NCBI GenBank assembly: GCA_023416735.1
Contig: JAEZGX010000026.1
Coordinates: forward strand, 124,001-188,000
Length of the DNA: 64,000 nt
Direction: 5' to 3'
Origin: Verrucomicrobiota bacterium
GTDB lineage: Bacteria; Verrucomicrobiota; Verrucomicrobiia; Opitutales; Opitutaceae
Shown here: positions 50,082 to 57,731 of the stretch, piece by piece
How positions within the stretch are numbered: position 1 is the stretch's first letter
Layout: each line of letters opens with the position of its first letter
Position numbers and translations under genes: made by a program
Notes under the pieces: model-generated
Databases searched by the model: none
Told to the model about the DNA's origin: nothing
What the model saw: only the letters and a program-made list of their open reading frames with translations

Positions 50082-51149
50082 ATGCAGATTCATCATCCGC
50101 CCTCGCCGAAGAAGCCGAGTTATCCGGTGCGAAGCGGGTTGCGCGGGTATTTGCGGCGGTATCGGCGGGAGCGGGAGTTGCCGGTGAGTTACGAGCGGCT
50201 GCTGGGTTTCATCGAGGCGGTGCCGATCAACGACGCGCGCGGAAAGCCGACGCTGTGGGACAGCGTGATCTATCACGTGGAGGAGATGACGGAGCTCTAT
50301 GAGGGCCTGAAGCGGATTTATGCGCTGCTGCGGGTGGACGGCGATTTGTCGGTGATGCAGCACCTCTATGTCGATCGGGTGGACTTCTGCGGCTTCGGAA
50401 ATTCGAAGCCGTTTCGTATCCGGATCGTGAATGCGTTTAACGACAATCAGGACTATTTCTATGTGAAGAAGGCGGATGCTTCACGGGTGTATGGATTGGA
50501 ACTGGAGCATTTGTTGTCGCCCAACCGGCTGAACTATTTCACGTCGGCGAATACGTTGATCGAAGAGCACATCGTGGGCGTGCCGGGCGACATGTTCATC
50601 GCGAATCATCTGAATGCGGGGCAGGTCAAACCGATCCGGATCGCGAAGGAGCTGGTGAAGTTCAACGAGCGGTGCTTCGTGCGTCTGTTGGGGGATATGC
50701 GCTCGTATAATTTCGTGGCGGTGATGACGCCGGATTTCGAGGAGGCGCAGCTGCGGATTCGAGCGATGGATTTCGACCAGCAGTCTTACAGCGGGCGGAA
50801 GAATTTTTATTTGCCGCAGTTCTTTTTGGACAATGCGGCGCTGGCGCAGTTTTGCATCAGCCATCTCAATCCCGAGACGGCGTGGCAGTATCAGCGGGAG
50901 GAGCACGCGTTGATGTTGCAGCGCGCGGGGATCATTGCGGATCGGCTGATTTATCTACTCGAGGAGATGGCGCGGGATCCGATCGCGCCGATGGAGAAAG
51001 TGTATGAGCTGCGCGCGAGTTTGGCGGAGCATTTCGGGCGCGAGAGCTATCTGAAATGCGAGTCGATGGGCGCGCTGGTGCGGGAGAATCTGGAATCGAT
51101 TCGGCGGCAGATTGGAAGGCCGCCATTGCGGGTGGAGTTGGTGCGGTAG
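50082..51149 (+). CDS. Conserved protein of unknown function
   Basis: A 355-residue protein, soluble, mixed alpha/beta: MQIHHPPSPKKPSYPVRSG then YLRRYRRERELPVSYERLL, 'FGNSKPFRIRIVNAFNDN', 'IEEHIVGVPGDMFIANHLN' and 'SYNFVAVMTPDFEEAQLR'. No motif or membrane helix is recognised. The ATG at 50082 has GGAG seven bases upstream. The order suggests a stand-alone gene after the kinase pair. Confidence 0.7.
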   Translation: MQIHHPPSPKKPSYPVRSGLRGYLRRYRRERELPVSYERLLGFIEAVPINDARGKPTLWDSVIYHVEEMTELYEGLKRIYALLRVDGDLSVMQHLYVDRVDFCGFGNSKPFRIRIVNAFNDNQDYFYVKKADASRVYGLELEHLLSPNRLNYFTSANTLIEEHIVGVPGDMFIANHLNAGQVKPIRIAKELVKFNERCFVRLLGDMRSYNFVAVMTPDFEEAQLRIRAMDFDQQSYSGRKNFYLPQFFLDNAALAQFCISHLNPETAWQYQREEHALMLQRAGIIADRLIYLLEEMARDPIAPMEKVYELRASLAEHFGRESYLKCESMGALVRENLESIRRQIGRPPLRVELVR

Positions 51150-51182
51150 AGCGAGGGCGGTTTGGAAGCGAGCGGCGGGGAC

Positions 51183-51209
51183 GGCGGGGTCGGGAGACCC
51201 CGCCCTACA
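51183..51209. repeat. 27-base hairpin repeat, copy 2
   Basis: Identical over 27 bases to 35812-35838 (GGCGGGGTC-GGGA-GACCCCGCC, CTACA tail). It lies between the convergent stops of 50082-51149 and the NIPSNAP gene, the same context as copy 1. Confidence 0.8.
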
Positions 51210-51212
51210 AGG

Positions 51213-51986
51213 TTATTTGGTGGCGGAGAAGTCGGTGGGGAGGAGGAAGACCGACACGACCTTCGAGGCCAGCGGACCGTCGACTTCGGTGTCGGCTTTC
51301 ATCTTCACCCATTCGGGGTCGGTGCGGAAGGACTGCCAGGATTTTTCGGCGGCGGCGCGGGACTCGTGCGCCATGATGTAGATCAGGGTGTTCGCGGCAC
51401 CTTTGTCGGAGTCGATCGGATGGAAGTAGCCGAATTCCTGCATGCCGGCTTTTTTGAAAAGATCGGTTTCGCCGCCGCCGAAGCGGGCGTCGAGCGCGGC
51501 GAGTTTGTTTTCCGGCGTCGTGTAGGTGCGGAGTTCGAAGACGCGAGGCTGGGCGCTGGTGCTCGAGGCGATGACGGGCGAGTAATCGGTGGCGGTGAGG
51601 AAGATCGATTCGACCTTGGCGACGATCTTGCCGTTGATTTCGGACGCGTCGCGCGCGGCGTGCCAGGCGGGATCGGCGAGGAAGGCGGCCCACGAGGCTT
51701 TGGCGGCGTCGCGGTTGGGGTAAGCGAGGAGATAAACGATCTTGTCGGCGGAGCCGTCTTTTTCGTCGGCGGGCGTCCAGTAGGCGATGTTGGTCATGCC
51801 GTGTTTTTCGAAGAGCGCGCACGTGTGCTCGCGGAAGCGGGCGAGCAGGTTGGGCAGTTTGCCTGGAGGCGAGGTGTAGGTGCGGAGTTCGAAGACGCGG
51901 GTGTCGGCAGGGGCGGCGGTCATGAAGCTGGTCGGAAGGATCGCGGCGAGCGTGAGGAAGGCCGCGAGGAGAAGGCGGTGGGGCAT
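51213..51986 (-). CDS. Exported NIPSNAP-domain protein (two repeats)
   Basis: A 257-residue protein with a signal peptide (LLLAAFLTLAAILPTSFMTA) and two NIPSNAP units: TRVFELRTYTSPPGKLPN (residue about 29) and PRVFELRTYTTPENKLAALD (about 147). Each has a 'GMTNIAYW'/'GMQEFGYFHP' strand and an 'SW.AF..DP.W' helix. NIPSNAP proteins are dimeric ferredoxin-like proteins of uncertain function. It converges on a hairpin repeat. Confidence 0.88.
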   Translation of the reverse strand: MPHRLLLAAFLTLAAILPTSFMTAAPADTRVFELRTYTSPPGKLPNLLARFREHTCALFEKHGMTNIAYWTPADEKDGSADKIVYLLAYPNRDAAKASWAAFLADPAWHAARDASEINGKIVAKVESIFLTATDYSPVIASSTSAQPRVFELRTYTTPENKLAALDARFGGGETDLFKKAGMQEFGYFHPIDSDKGAANTLIYIMAHESRAAAEKSWQSFRTDPEWVKMKADTEVDGPLASKVVSVFLLPTDFSATK

Positions 51987-52080
51987 GGTGGTGAGGGTTG
52001 ACGAGGCGTGGGGATGGAGGATGCGGAGAGTCCGTGCATCACTCGAGCGTTGCCGCTGGCAAGCGCATCGCGGCGCACAC

Positions 52081-52107
52081 TGGATTCTTCGCTTCCCGCA
52101 GAATGAC
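52081..52107 (+). repeat. Lone arm of the nuoD-nuoI inverted repeat
   Basis: TGGATTCTTCGCTTCCCGCA and on matches the right arm at 12428-12454 with 24 of 27 bases. Its partner arm is absent here. Confidence 0.7.
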
Positions 52108-52116
52108 AGGAGGGGG

Positions 52117-52437
52117 TCAGGCGGGAGCCCAGGCGCCGACGTGGGCGACTTCTTCCTGTTCGGCTTCTTCGGCGGGGAGTTCTTCGAGCGGTGCGAAACG
52201 TTCCGAGGAGAAACCGAGCTCTTGTTTGCCTTGGTGGAACGGGTCGGGCGGGTTTTTCAGTTCTTCGAGGAGGAGGCCGACGGTGGCGGAATCGCCGCCG
52301 CGGACGATTTTTTCACGGCCGAGAAAGACCTCGCGGATGGTGTAGACGTCGCCTTTGACCGGCAGCTGTTTGTAGAGTGCCAGGATGACGGGCGTGAAGG
52401 TGTCGTTAATGCAGACGACTTTCTGTCCTTTGACCAT
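52117..52437 (-). CDS. Small SH3-like hypothetical protein
   Basis: A 106-residue protein: MVKGQKVVCINDTFTPVILA, VKGDVYTIREVF and 'VGLLLEELKNPPDPFHQGKQ', then acidic Glu-rich residues. The N-terminal half looks like a small beta-barrel. No known function; coding bias is good. It lies 89 bases after the DUF5069 gene on the same strand. Confidence 0.55.
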   Translation of the reverse strand: MVKGQKVVCINDTFTPVILALYKQLPVKGDVYTIREVFLGREKIVRGGDSATVGLLLEELKNPPDPFHQGKQELGFSSERFAPLEELPAEEAEQEEVAHVGAWAPA

Positions 52438-52526
52438 GGAACGGAGGATTGAATCACAGCGACCGCGAAGGTCACGGAGAGAGTGGCGAAAGATGGGAGG
52501 TTTTCAAATGGGGCGCGGGAGTCCCG

Positions 52527-52988
52527 TCACTCGATGCGGCCCTCGTCGAAGTCGATGAGGTCGGGAACGCTGATGATCTCACTGGCGCGATCTTCGCAAC
52601 CCATGGCAATAAGGGCTTTGCGGATAAAATCGCGACCGGCGTCGGTCATGCCTTTTTGCGCGAGCTCGCGATTCCATTTGGGGGCGCGGACATCGGTCGG
52701 GAGGAGCGTTTTTAGCTTCTCGTCGATTTCGGCGTCGGTGGCGGATTCGTGAACGATCTGTTCGACGGCGTTCGGATCGATGCCGAGGTGAAGGCAGAGG
52801 AAGCGGTCGATGCCGCGCTTGTAGTTTTTCGCGTAGCTGGGCGGGAGCGCGCCGTGCTCTTTCACGTAGCGGCATTTGGCGAGGAAACGGGGAAGGTAAA
52901 GCAAGCCGGTGGCGCGGTGAGCTTCGTAGGGCGAAGGGAGGCAGGTGAGGACGTCGCCGGATGAGCCGGGAATGGGACGCGAAGGCAT
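52527..52988 (-). CDS. DUF5069-family protein
   Basis: A 153-residue protein resembling DUF5069: LPSPYEAHRATGLLYLPRFL then AKCRYVKEHGALPPSYAKN, and 'DRFLCLHLGIDPNAVEQIV' and 'WNRELAQKGMTDAGRDFIRK'. Common in Verrucomicrobia and Planctomycetes; function unknown. Start at ATG 52988; the longer frame adds low-complexity residues. It is divergent from the sugar dehydrogenase gene. Confidence 0.75.
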   Translation of the reverse strand: MPSRPIPGSSGDVLTCLPSPYEAHRATGLLYLPRFLAKCRYVKEHGALPPSYAKNYKRGIDRFLCLHLGIDPNAVEQIVHESATDAEIDEKLKTLLPTDVRAPKWNRELAQKGMTDAGRDFIRKALIAMGCEDRASEIISVPDLIDFDEGRIE

Positions 52989-53092
52989 GGGGGAGTGTTT
53001 TGGGGGTGCGGACGGTGCGTCAATCGCGCGCGGAGTCGAGGAACGGGCGGGCGAGGCTCCGGTCGGTTGCGCCGCCCGGAAGGGATTCAACT

Positions 53093-54535
53093 ATGAGCTG
53101 GTTTTATCGAAGTGTGATGTTGTGCGTGGCGAGCGGGTTGAGCGTGGCGGAGCTGCGCGCGGCGAAAGCGGTGGAGGGCACGCGGGAGGTTGGCCAGATT
53201 TATGCGGAGTTTTGCAGTGGGTGTCATGGGGATGACCTCGCGGGCGGAAAGGCGGGGAGCCTGATCGATGCGAAGTGGGAACACGGCGCGGATGACGACC
53301 AACTGGCGCGCAGCATTTTGGACGGATATCCGGCCGAAGGCATGCCGGGGTTTCGGGGGGCGATCAAGGATGCGGAAGTGCTGGCCCTGGTGGCGTATAT
53401 CCGGGAAGTGGCGACGCGGGAGGTGGACCCGCAGCCGGCGGAGGAAGCGTTGCTGCCGCGCGGGGTGCTAAAGAGCGAGGAGCATGCGTTTCGGCTCGAG
53501 GTGGTGGCGGAAGGATTCGATGTGCCGTGGTCGCTGACGTTTTTGCCGGAGGGGAGGATGCTGGTGACGGAGCGCGTGGGGCGGTTGCGCGTGATCGAGA
53601 ACGGACGGTTGAAAGACGAGCCGGTGCGAGGATTGCCGGAGTCAATCCTGGTGCGCGATGAGGCGGGGTTGATGTCGGTGGTAGCGCACCCCGAGTATGC
53701 GGAGAACGGATGGATTTATCTGTCGTTCAGCGATCACGGGCCGAATGAGACGGCGATGACGAAGGTGATTCGCGGGCGGTTGCGGGATGGAGCGTTGGTC
53801 GGTCAGGAGAACGTGTTCGCGATTCCGCCGAGCGACTACCAGCAGAGCAGCGTGTTGTTTGGAGGGCGGCTGGCGTTTCATGATGAGTATTTGTTCATCA
53901 GCGTGGGCGAACGCGGAATGGAGGAGTTCACCACGGGAGCGGCGCAGGATTTGGCGGTGCCGAATGGGAAGATTCATCGCGTGTATCACGACGGCAGTGT
54001 GCCGCCGGATAATCCGTTTGCGAGGCAGCCGGGGAAGTTTGGTTCGATCTGGGCGTATGGCGTGCGGAATCCGCAGGGACTCGCGATCAACGAGGCGGGC
54101 GAGGTGTGGGAGACGGAGCACGGCCCGCGGGGCGGCGATGAGTTAAACCGGATCGAGCGCGGGAAGAATTATGGATGGCCGGTCGTGACGCGCGGGATGA
54201 ATTACAATGGGACGCCGGTGTCGGAGAAGAAGGAGGCGGAAGGCATGGAGAATCCAGTGATCGACTGGACGCCGTCGATTGCGGCGAGCCAGATCGAGTT
54301 TTATCGCGGCGACAAATTTCCGCGGTGGAAAGGACAGTTGTTCGTGGGATCGCTGGCGCAGCAGAAGTTCCTGCGCGTGGTGGTGGAAGGCACGCGAGTC
54401 GTGCACTACGAGGAAGTGTTCCAGCGCCTCGGGCGTATCCGCGATATCAAGACGGGGCCGGACGGGATGATTTACCTGGCGATCGAGCGGATCGGGAAGC
54501 TGGGGATGATTGTGCGGATGGTGCCGGCGGATTAG
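53093..54535 (+). CDS. Exported PQQ-type sugar dehydrogenase with cytochrome c domain
   Basis: A 480-residue protein. A signal peptide is followed by a heme domain with CSGCH in YAEFCSGCHGDDLAGGKAG, then a six-bladed propeller of the soluble glucose/aldose dehydrogenase type: 'DVPWSLTFLPEGRMLVTER', 'RDEAGLMSVVAHPEYAENGW', 'VLFGGRLAFHDEY', RNPQGLAI, WETEHGPRGGDELNRI and NYGWPVVTRG. It likely oxidises a sugar in the periplasm and passes electrons to the fused heme. It overlaps the downstream convergent gene by four bases. Confidence 0.9.
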   Translation: MSWFYRSVMLCVASGLSVAELRAAKAVEGTREVGQIYAEFCSGCHGDDLAGGKAGSLIDAKWEHGADDDQLARSILDGYPAEGMPGFRGAIKDAEVLALVAYIREVATREVDPQPAEEALLPRGVLKSEEHAFRLEVVAEGFDVPWSLTFLPEGRMLVTERVGRLRVIENGRLKDEPVRGLPESILVRDEAGLMSVVAHPEYAENGWIYLSFSDHGPNETAMTKVIRGRLRDGALVGQENVFAIPPSDYQQSSVLFGGRLAFHDEYLFISVGERGMEEFTTGAAQDLAVPNGKIHRVYHDGSVPPDNPFARQPGKFGSIWAYGVRNPQGLAINEAGEVWETEHGPRGGDELNRIERGKNYGWPVVTRGMNYNGTPVSEKKEAEGMENPVIDWTPSIAASQIEFYRGDKFPRWKGQLFVGSLAQQKFLRVVVEGTRVVHYEEVFQRLGRIRDIKTGPDGMIYLAIERIGKLGMIVRMVPAD

Positions 54536-54942
54536 CGGAGGGCGAGGATGCTGAAGGCGACGGCGTAGATGGCGCATTCGACGTGCAGCAGCGCGAAGCC
54601 GAAACGCCAGAAAGGGCGATGAAGCTCGGGCCAGACGCGAAGCCAGGGAAGGACGACGAGCCGTCCGCCCCACCACAATGCGATCGCGGCGCAGAGCAGA
54701 CGTGAAGCGGTGCTGCCTTCGATTAAAATGGGAGCGAACGCGAGGCATACGACTCCGAAGAATGCGATGACGGCCCCGATGAAGAAGTTTTGGGCGACGG
54801 CGAAGCGGCGATGCACGAGAGGAAGCCGGGCGAGGTTTTGGTCCCAGTTCGGCGGGACCGGGGTAAACCAAGCGGCGACCAAGGTGATGAAGTGGAATAC
54901 GCCGGCCAGGCGGATGCCGAGGAGCCAGAGCGAGTCGGACAT
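54532..54942 (-). CDS. Four-helix membrane protein
   Basis: A 136-residue protein with four hydrophobic segments: WLLGIRLAGVFHFITLVAAW, 'NFFIGAVIAFFGVVCLAF', 'RLLCAAIALWWGGRLVVL' and 'GFALLHVECAIYAVAFSIL'. Start at ATG 54942; the longer frame adds an unlikely N-terminus. It overlaps the sugar dehydrogenase stop by four bases. Function unknown. Confidence 0.65.
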   Translation of the reverse strand: MSDSLWLLGIRLAGVFHFITLVAAWFTPVPPNWDQNLARLPLVHRRFAVAQNFFIGAVIAFFGVVCLAFAPILIEGSTASRLLCAAIALWWGGRLVVLPWLRVWPELHRPFWRFGFALLHVECAIYAVAFSILALR

Positions 54943-55005
54943 GGCGCAAGCGCAGCGAAACGGCGGCGTGGACGCCAGAGACAAGTGCGCGCCGGAGAGC
55001 GCGGA

Positions 55006-56130
55006 TTACCTTGATACCAAACGCTGGAAGTTCACGTCCGCCGCGAAGATGCCGACGAGGGTGCCGGAGGAATCGTGGAGCGCGGCGGCGATTGTGAAGC
55101 AGAAGTCGCCGGTGGCGCTGGAACGGTAGATGTCGGTCGAAGCGATGCTGCGGTGTTGGAGCGCCTCGCGATACCACGGGCGATCGGACCAGTCGCGACC
55201 GAAGCCGGAGCGGTCGTGAACCACGTCTCCGTTGCGGAAATGAAGGTTGTCGACGATCTGCCGGCCCGCGGCGTCGGTGAGGTATCCGAGTTCGAAATAC
55301 GGATGCGCGGGCAGCCAGGATTCGACGGCGCGTTCGAGGCGGGTGCGGCTGCCGATGGCGCCGATGAGCGCGGGAAGAAGCGTTTCGACGGCGGACTGGG
55401 CGCGCGTGTGGGCGTCGAAGCGGAAGCGTCCGACGGTGAGGAGGAGCGATTCGGTCAGCGATTTGATGGAATCGCCGAGGCGGTGGACGGATTGGGCGCT
55501 GCCGAGTTGTTGTTCGGCGGTGCCCGCGATGCTGCGAACCTCGTGGTGGACGGCGGAGACGGTGCAGGTGGCGGACGGGTCGGGAGCGTTAGCCGAATCG
55601 GTCGCGACGGCGGAGACGCGAGCGACGTGGGAGGCGATGTCGCTGATGCGCTCCTCGATGAGGTGGGTGCTTTGGCCGGAGGAGTCGGCGAGGCGTTTCA
55701 CCTCGTCGACCACGACGGAAAACGCGCGCCCGGCGTCACCGGCGCGCGCGGCTTCGATGCTGGCGTTGACGGAAAGGAGGCGGGTGTGATCGGCGATGCG
55801 CTCGACGGTTTTGAGTGCGCCGTGCATTTGGGAGGAAGAGGCGCGAAGTTCGGCGACGGCGGACTCGAGCTCGAGCGCGAGCGCGTCCATGGCGACGGCG
55901 GCTTTGGCGGCGCGGCTGGCCTGATCCTGGGCCATCGCTTCCATCTGGGCGGCGAGGGTGGCGAGTTGCGGGCCGAGGGCGGCGAGGTCGACGGAGGCCT
56001 GGGCGATTTTGGTGAGTTGCGCGGGAGCGGGCTCGCGGACGGGTGATGACGCAGGCGGTGCAATGGAGTCGAGTGCCGGCGAGGCGGTGGAAGGTCGCGG
56101 GCGCTTCTTGGAAAGGAGACTCGAAAGCAT
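55006..56130 (-). CDS. Cytoplasmic chemoreceptor with C-terminal sensor domain
   Basis: A 374-residue soluble methyl-accepting-type protein without transmembrane helices. The signalling core is TRLLSVNASIEAARAGDAGR and 'AFSVVVDEVKRLADSSGQST'. The C-terminus is a PDC/Cache-like sensor: HPYFELGYLTDAAGRQIVDN, DWSDRPWYREALQ, TGDFCFTIAAALHDSSGTLV and IFAADVNFQRL. Sensor after the signalling helix is the reverse of the usual order. No che genes are nearby. ATG 56130 chosen; 56196 is possible. Confidence 0.82.
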   Translation of the reverse strand: MLSSLLSKKRPRPSTASPALDSIAPPASSPVREPAPAQLTKIAQASVDLAALGPQLATLAAQMEAMAQDQASRAAKAAVAMDALALELESAVAELRASSSQMHGALKTVERIADHTRLLSVNASIEAARAGDAGRAFSVVVDEVKRLADSSGQSTHLIEERISDIASHVARVSAVATDSANAPDPSATCTVSAVHHEVRSIAGTAEQQLGSAQSVHRLGDSIKSLTESLLLTVGRFRFDAHTRAQSAVETLLPALIGAIGSRTRLERAVESWLPAHPYFELGYLTDAAGRQIVDNLHFRNGDVVHDRSGFGRDWSDRPWYREALQHRSIASTDIYRSSATGDFCFTIAAALHDSSGTLVGIFAADVNFQRLVSR

Positions 56131-56371
56131 GGAGTCTGCGGGGAAGCAGTGTTTGTGCGAGTCGGAGGCGAAGCGGCGAAAAAGTGCGTAGGACACGGAA
56201 ACGGCTCAATCGGCGGACGAAGTGGCCGACGAAGGCTGGCGTTTGGCGTGGCGGGAATTGCGCGATTCTTGCGGAGGAGCGCGTGAGATTTGGCGAGAGC
56301 GGGATTTACGCGTGACGAAGAGAAGCGACGGGCGTAGGTGAGCAGGCACTACCCCACTCCACCGCGCGATC

Positions 56372-57688
56372 ATGACTGACGTTCAATTCCTGCTGCGCGC
56401 CGGCGAGATGCCGACGCATTGGTATAACCTGCTGGCGGATTTTCCGGAGCCGTTGCCGCCGCCGCTGCATCCGGGCACGAAGCAGCCGGCGAAGCCGGAG
56501 GATTTTGCGGCGATTTTCCCGGAGAATTTGATCGCGCAGGAAATGACGCCGCAGCGGGAGGTGGAGATCCCGGAGGAAGTGCGGCAGGTTTACGCGCTCT
56601 ACCGCCCTACTCCGCTCCTGCGCGCGGTGCGGTTGGAGAAGGCGCTGCAAACGCCGGCTCACATTTATTACAAATACGAAGGCGTGAGCCCGGCCGGTAG
56701 TCACAAACCGAATACGGCGATTCCGCAGGCGTATTATAACAAGGTGGCGGGAACGAAGCGGCTGGCGACGGAGACGGGCGCGGGGCAATGGGGATCGTCG
56801 GTGGCGATGGCGTGCAAGGTCTTCGGGCTCGAATGCACGGTTTACATGGTGAAAGTCAGCTTCGGGCAGAAGCCGTATCGGAAGCTTTTGATGCAGACGT
56901 ATGGGGCGGATGTGTTCGCGAGCCCGAGCGAGCGGACGGAATTTGGGCGGAGGGTTTTGCGCGAGACGCCGGAGAGCAATGGCAGCCTCGGCATCGCGAT
57001 CAGCGAGGCGATCGAGGACACGGTGACGCATCCGGGGACCAAATACGCGCTCGGGAGCGTATTGAATCACGTGTGCCTGCACCAGACGGTGATCGGCGAA
57101 GAAACGATCAAGCAGATGGCGCTCGCGGGAGAGGAGCCGGATGTGGTGGTCGGCTGCGCGGGCGGCGGAAGCAACTTCGCCGGGATCGCGTTTCCGTTTG
57201 TGCGCGGGAGACTGAAGGACGGGAAGAAGACGCGGATTCTGGCGGTCGAGCCGGCATCGTGTCCGTCGCTGACCAAAGGCGAGCTGCGTTATGATTTCGG
57301 CGACACGGCGCAGACGACCCCGCTGATGATGATGCACACGCTCGGCCATGATTTCATGCCGCCGAGCATTCATGCGGGTGGACTGCGGTATCACGGCATG
57401 GCACCGATGGTGAGCCACTGTCGGAAGCTGGGTTTGATTGAGGCCGTGGCGGTGCCGCAGACGAAAGTGTTCGAGGCGGGCGTGTTGTTCGCGCGCAGCG
57501 AAGGCTTGGTGCCGGCGCCGGAGTCGTCGCACGCGATAGCGGCGGTGGTGGATGAGGCGCTGAAGTGTCGCGAAGAAGGGAAGAAGCGCGTGATCGTGTT
57601 CAATCTCAGCGGAAACGGCTTGTTGGATCTCGCGGCGTATGAGGCGTATCTAGGTGGAAAGATCGTCGACCGGGACGGCGGAGTCTGA
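56372..57688 (+). CDS. trpB2: Tryptophan synthase beta-like protein, TrpB2 type
   Basis: A 438-residue PLP enzyme of the TrpB2 branch, longer than TrpB1 because of the N-terminal extension (WYNLLADFPEPLPPPLHP). The PLP lysine is in GVSPAGSHKPNTAI, the phosphate loop is CAGGGSNFAGI, and the serine/ammonia-side TETGAGQWGSSVAMA is present. TrpB2 proteins often occur away from trpA and may serve as indole or serine salvage enzymes. A 10-bp terminator hairpin follows. Confidence 0.92.
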   Translation: MTDVQFLLRAGEMPTHWYNLLADFPEPLPPPLHPGTKQPAKPEDFAAIFPENLIAQEMTPQREVEIPEEVRQVYALYRPTPLLRAVRLEKALQTPAHIYYKYEGVSPAGSHKPNTAIPQAYYNKVAGTKRLATETGAGQWGSSVAMACKVFGLECTVYMVKVSFGQKPYRKLLMQTYGADVFASPSERTEFGRRVLRETPESNGSLGIAISEAIEDTVTHPGTKYALGSVLNHVCLHQTVIGEETIKQMALAGEEPDVVVGCAGGGSNFAGIAFPFVRGRLKDGKKTRILAVEPASCPSLTKGELRYDFGDTAQTTPLMMMHTLGHDFMPPSIHAGGLRYHGMAPMVSHCRKLGLIEAVAVPQTKVFEAGVLFARSEGLVPAPESSHAIAAVVDEALKCREEGKKRVIVFNLSGNGLLDLAAYEAYLGGKIVDRDGGV

Positions 57689-57705
57689 GCTTCTCTCCTG
57701 CCCTC

Positions 57706-57731
57706 CTGCCCGCCGTGGAGGCGGCGGGCAG
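57706..57731. terminator. Two-way terminator between trpB2 and the GH3 gene
   Basis: CTGCCCGCCG pairs perfectly with CGGCGGGCAG over 10 bp with a 6-base loop, between convergent stops. The T-tract is short (TTATT on the + side), so it is a hairpin-only or weak intrinsic terminator for both genes. Confidence 0.7.
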
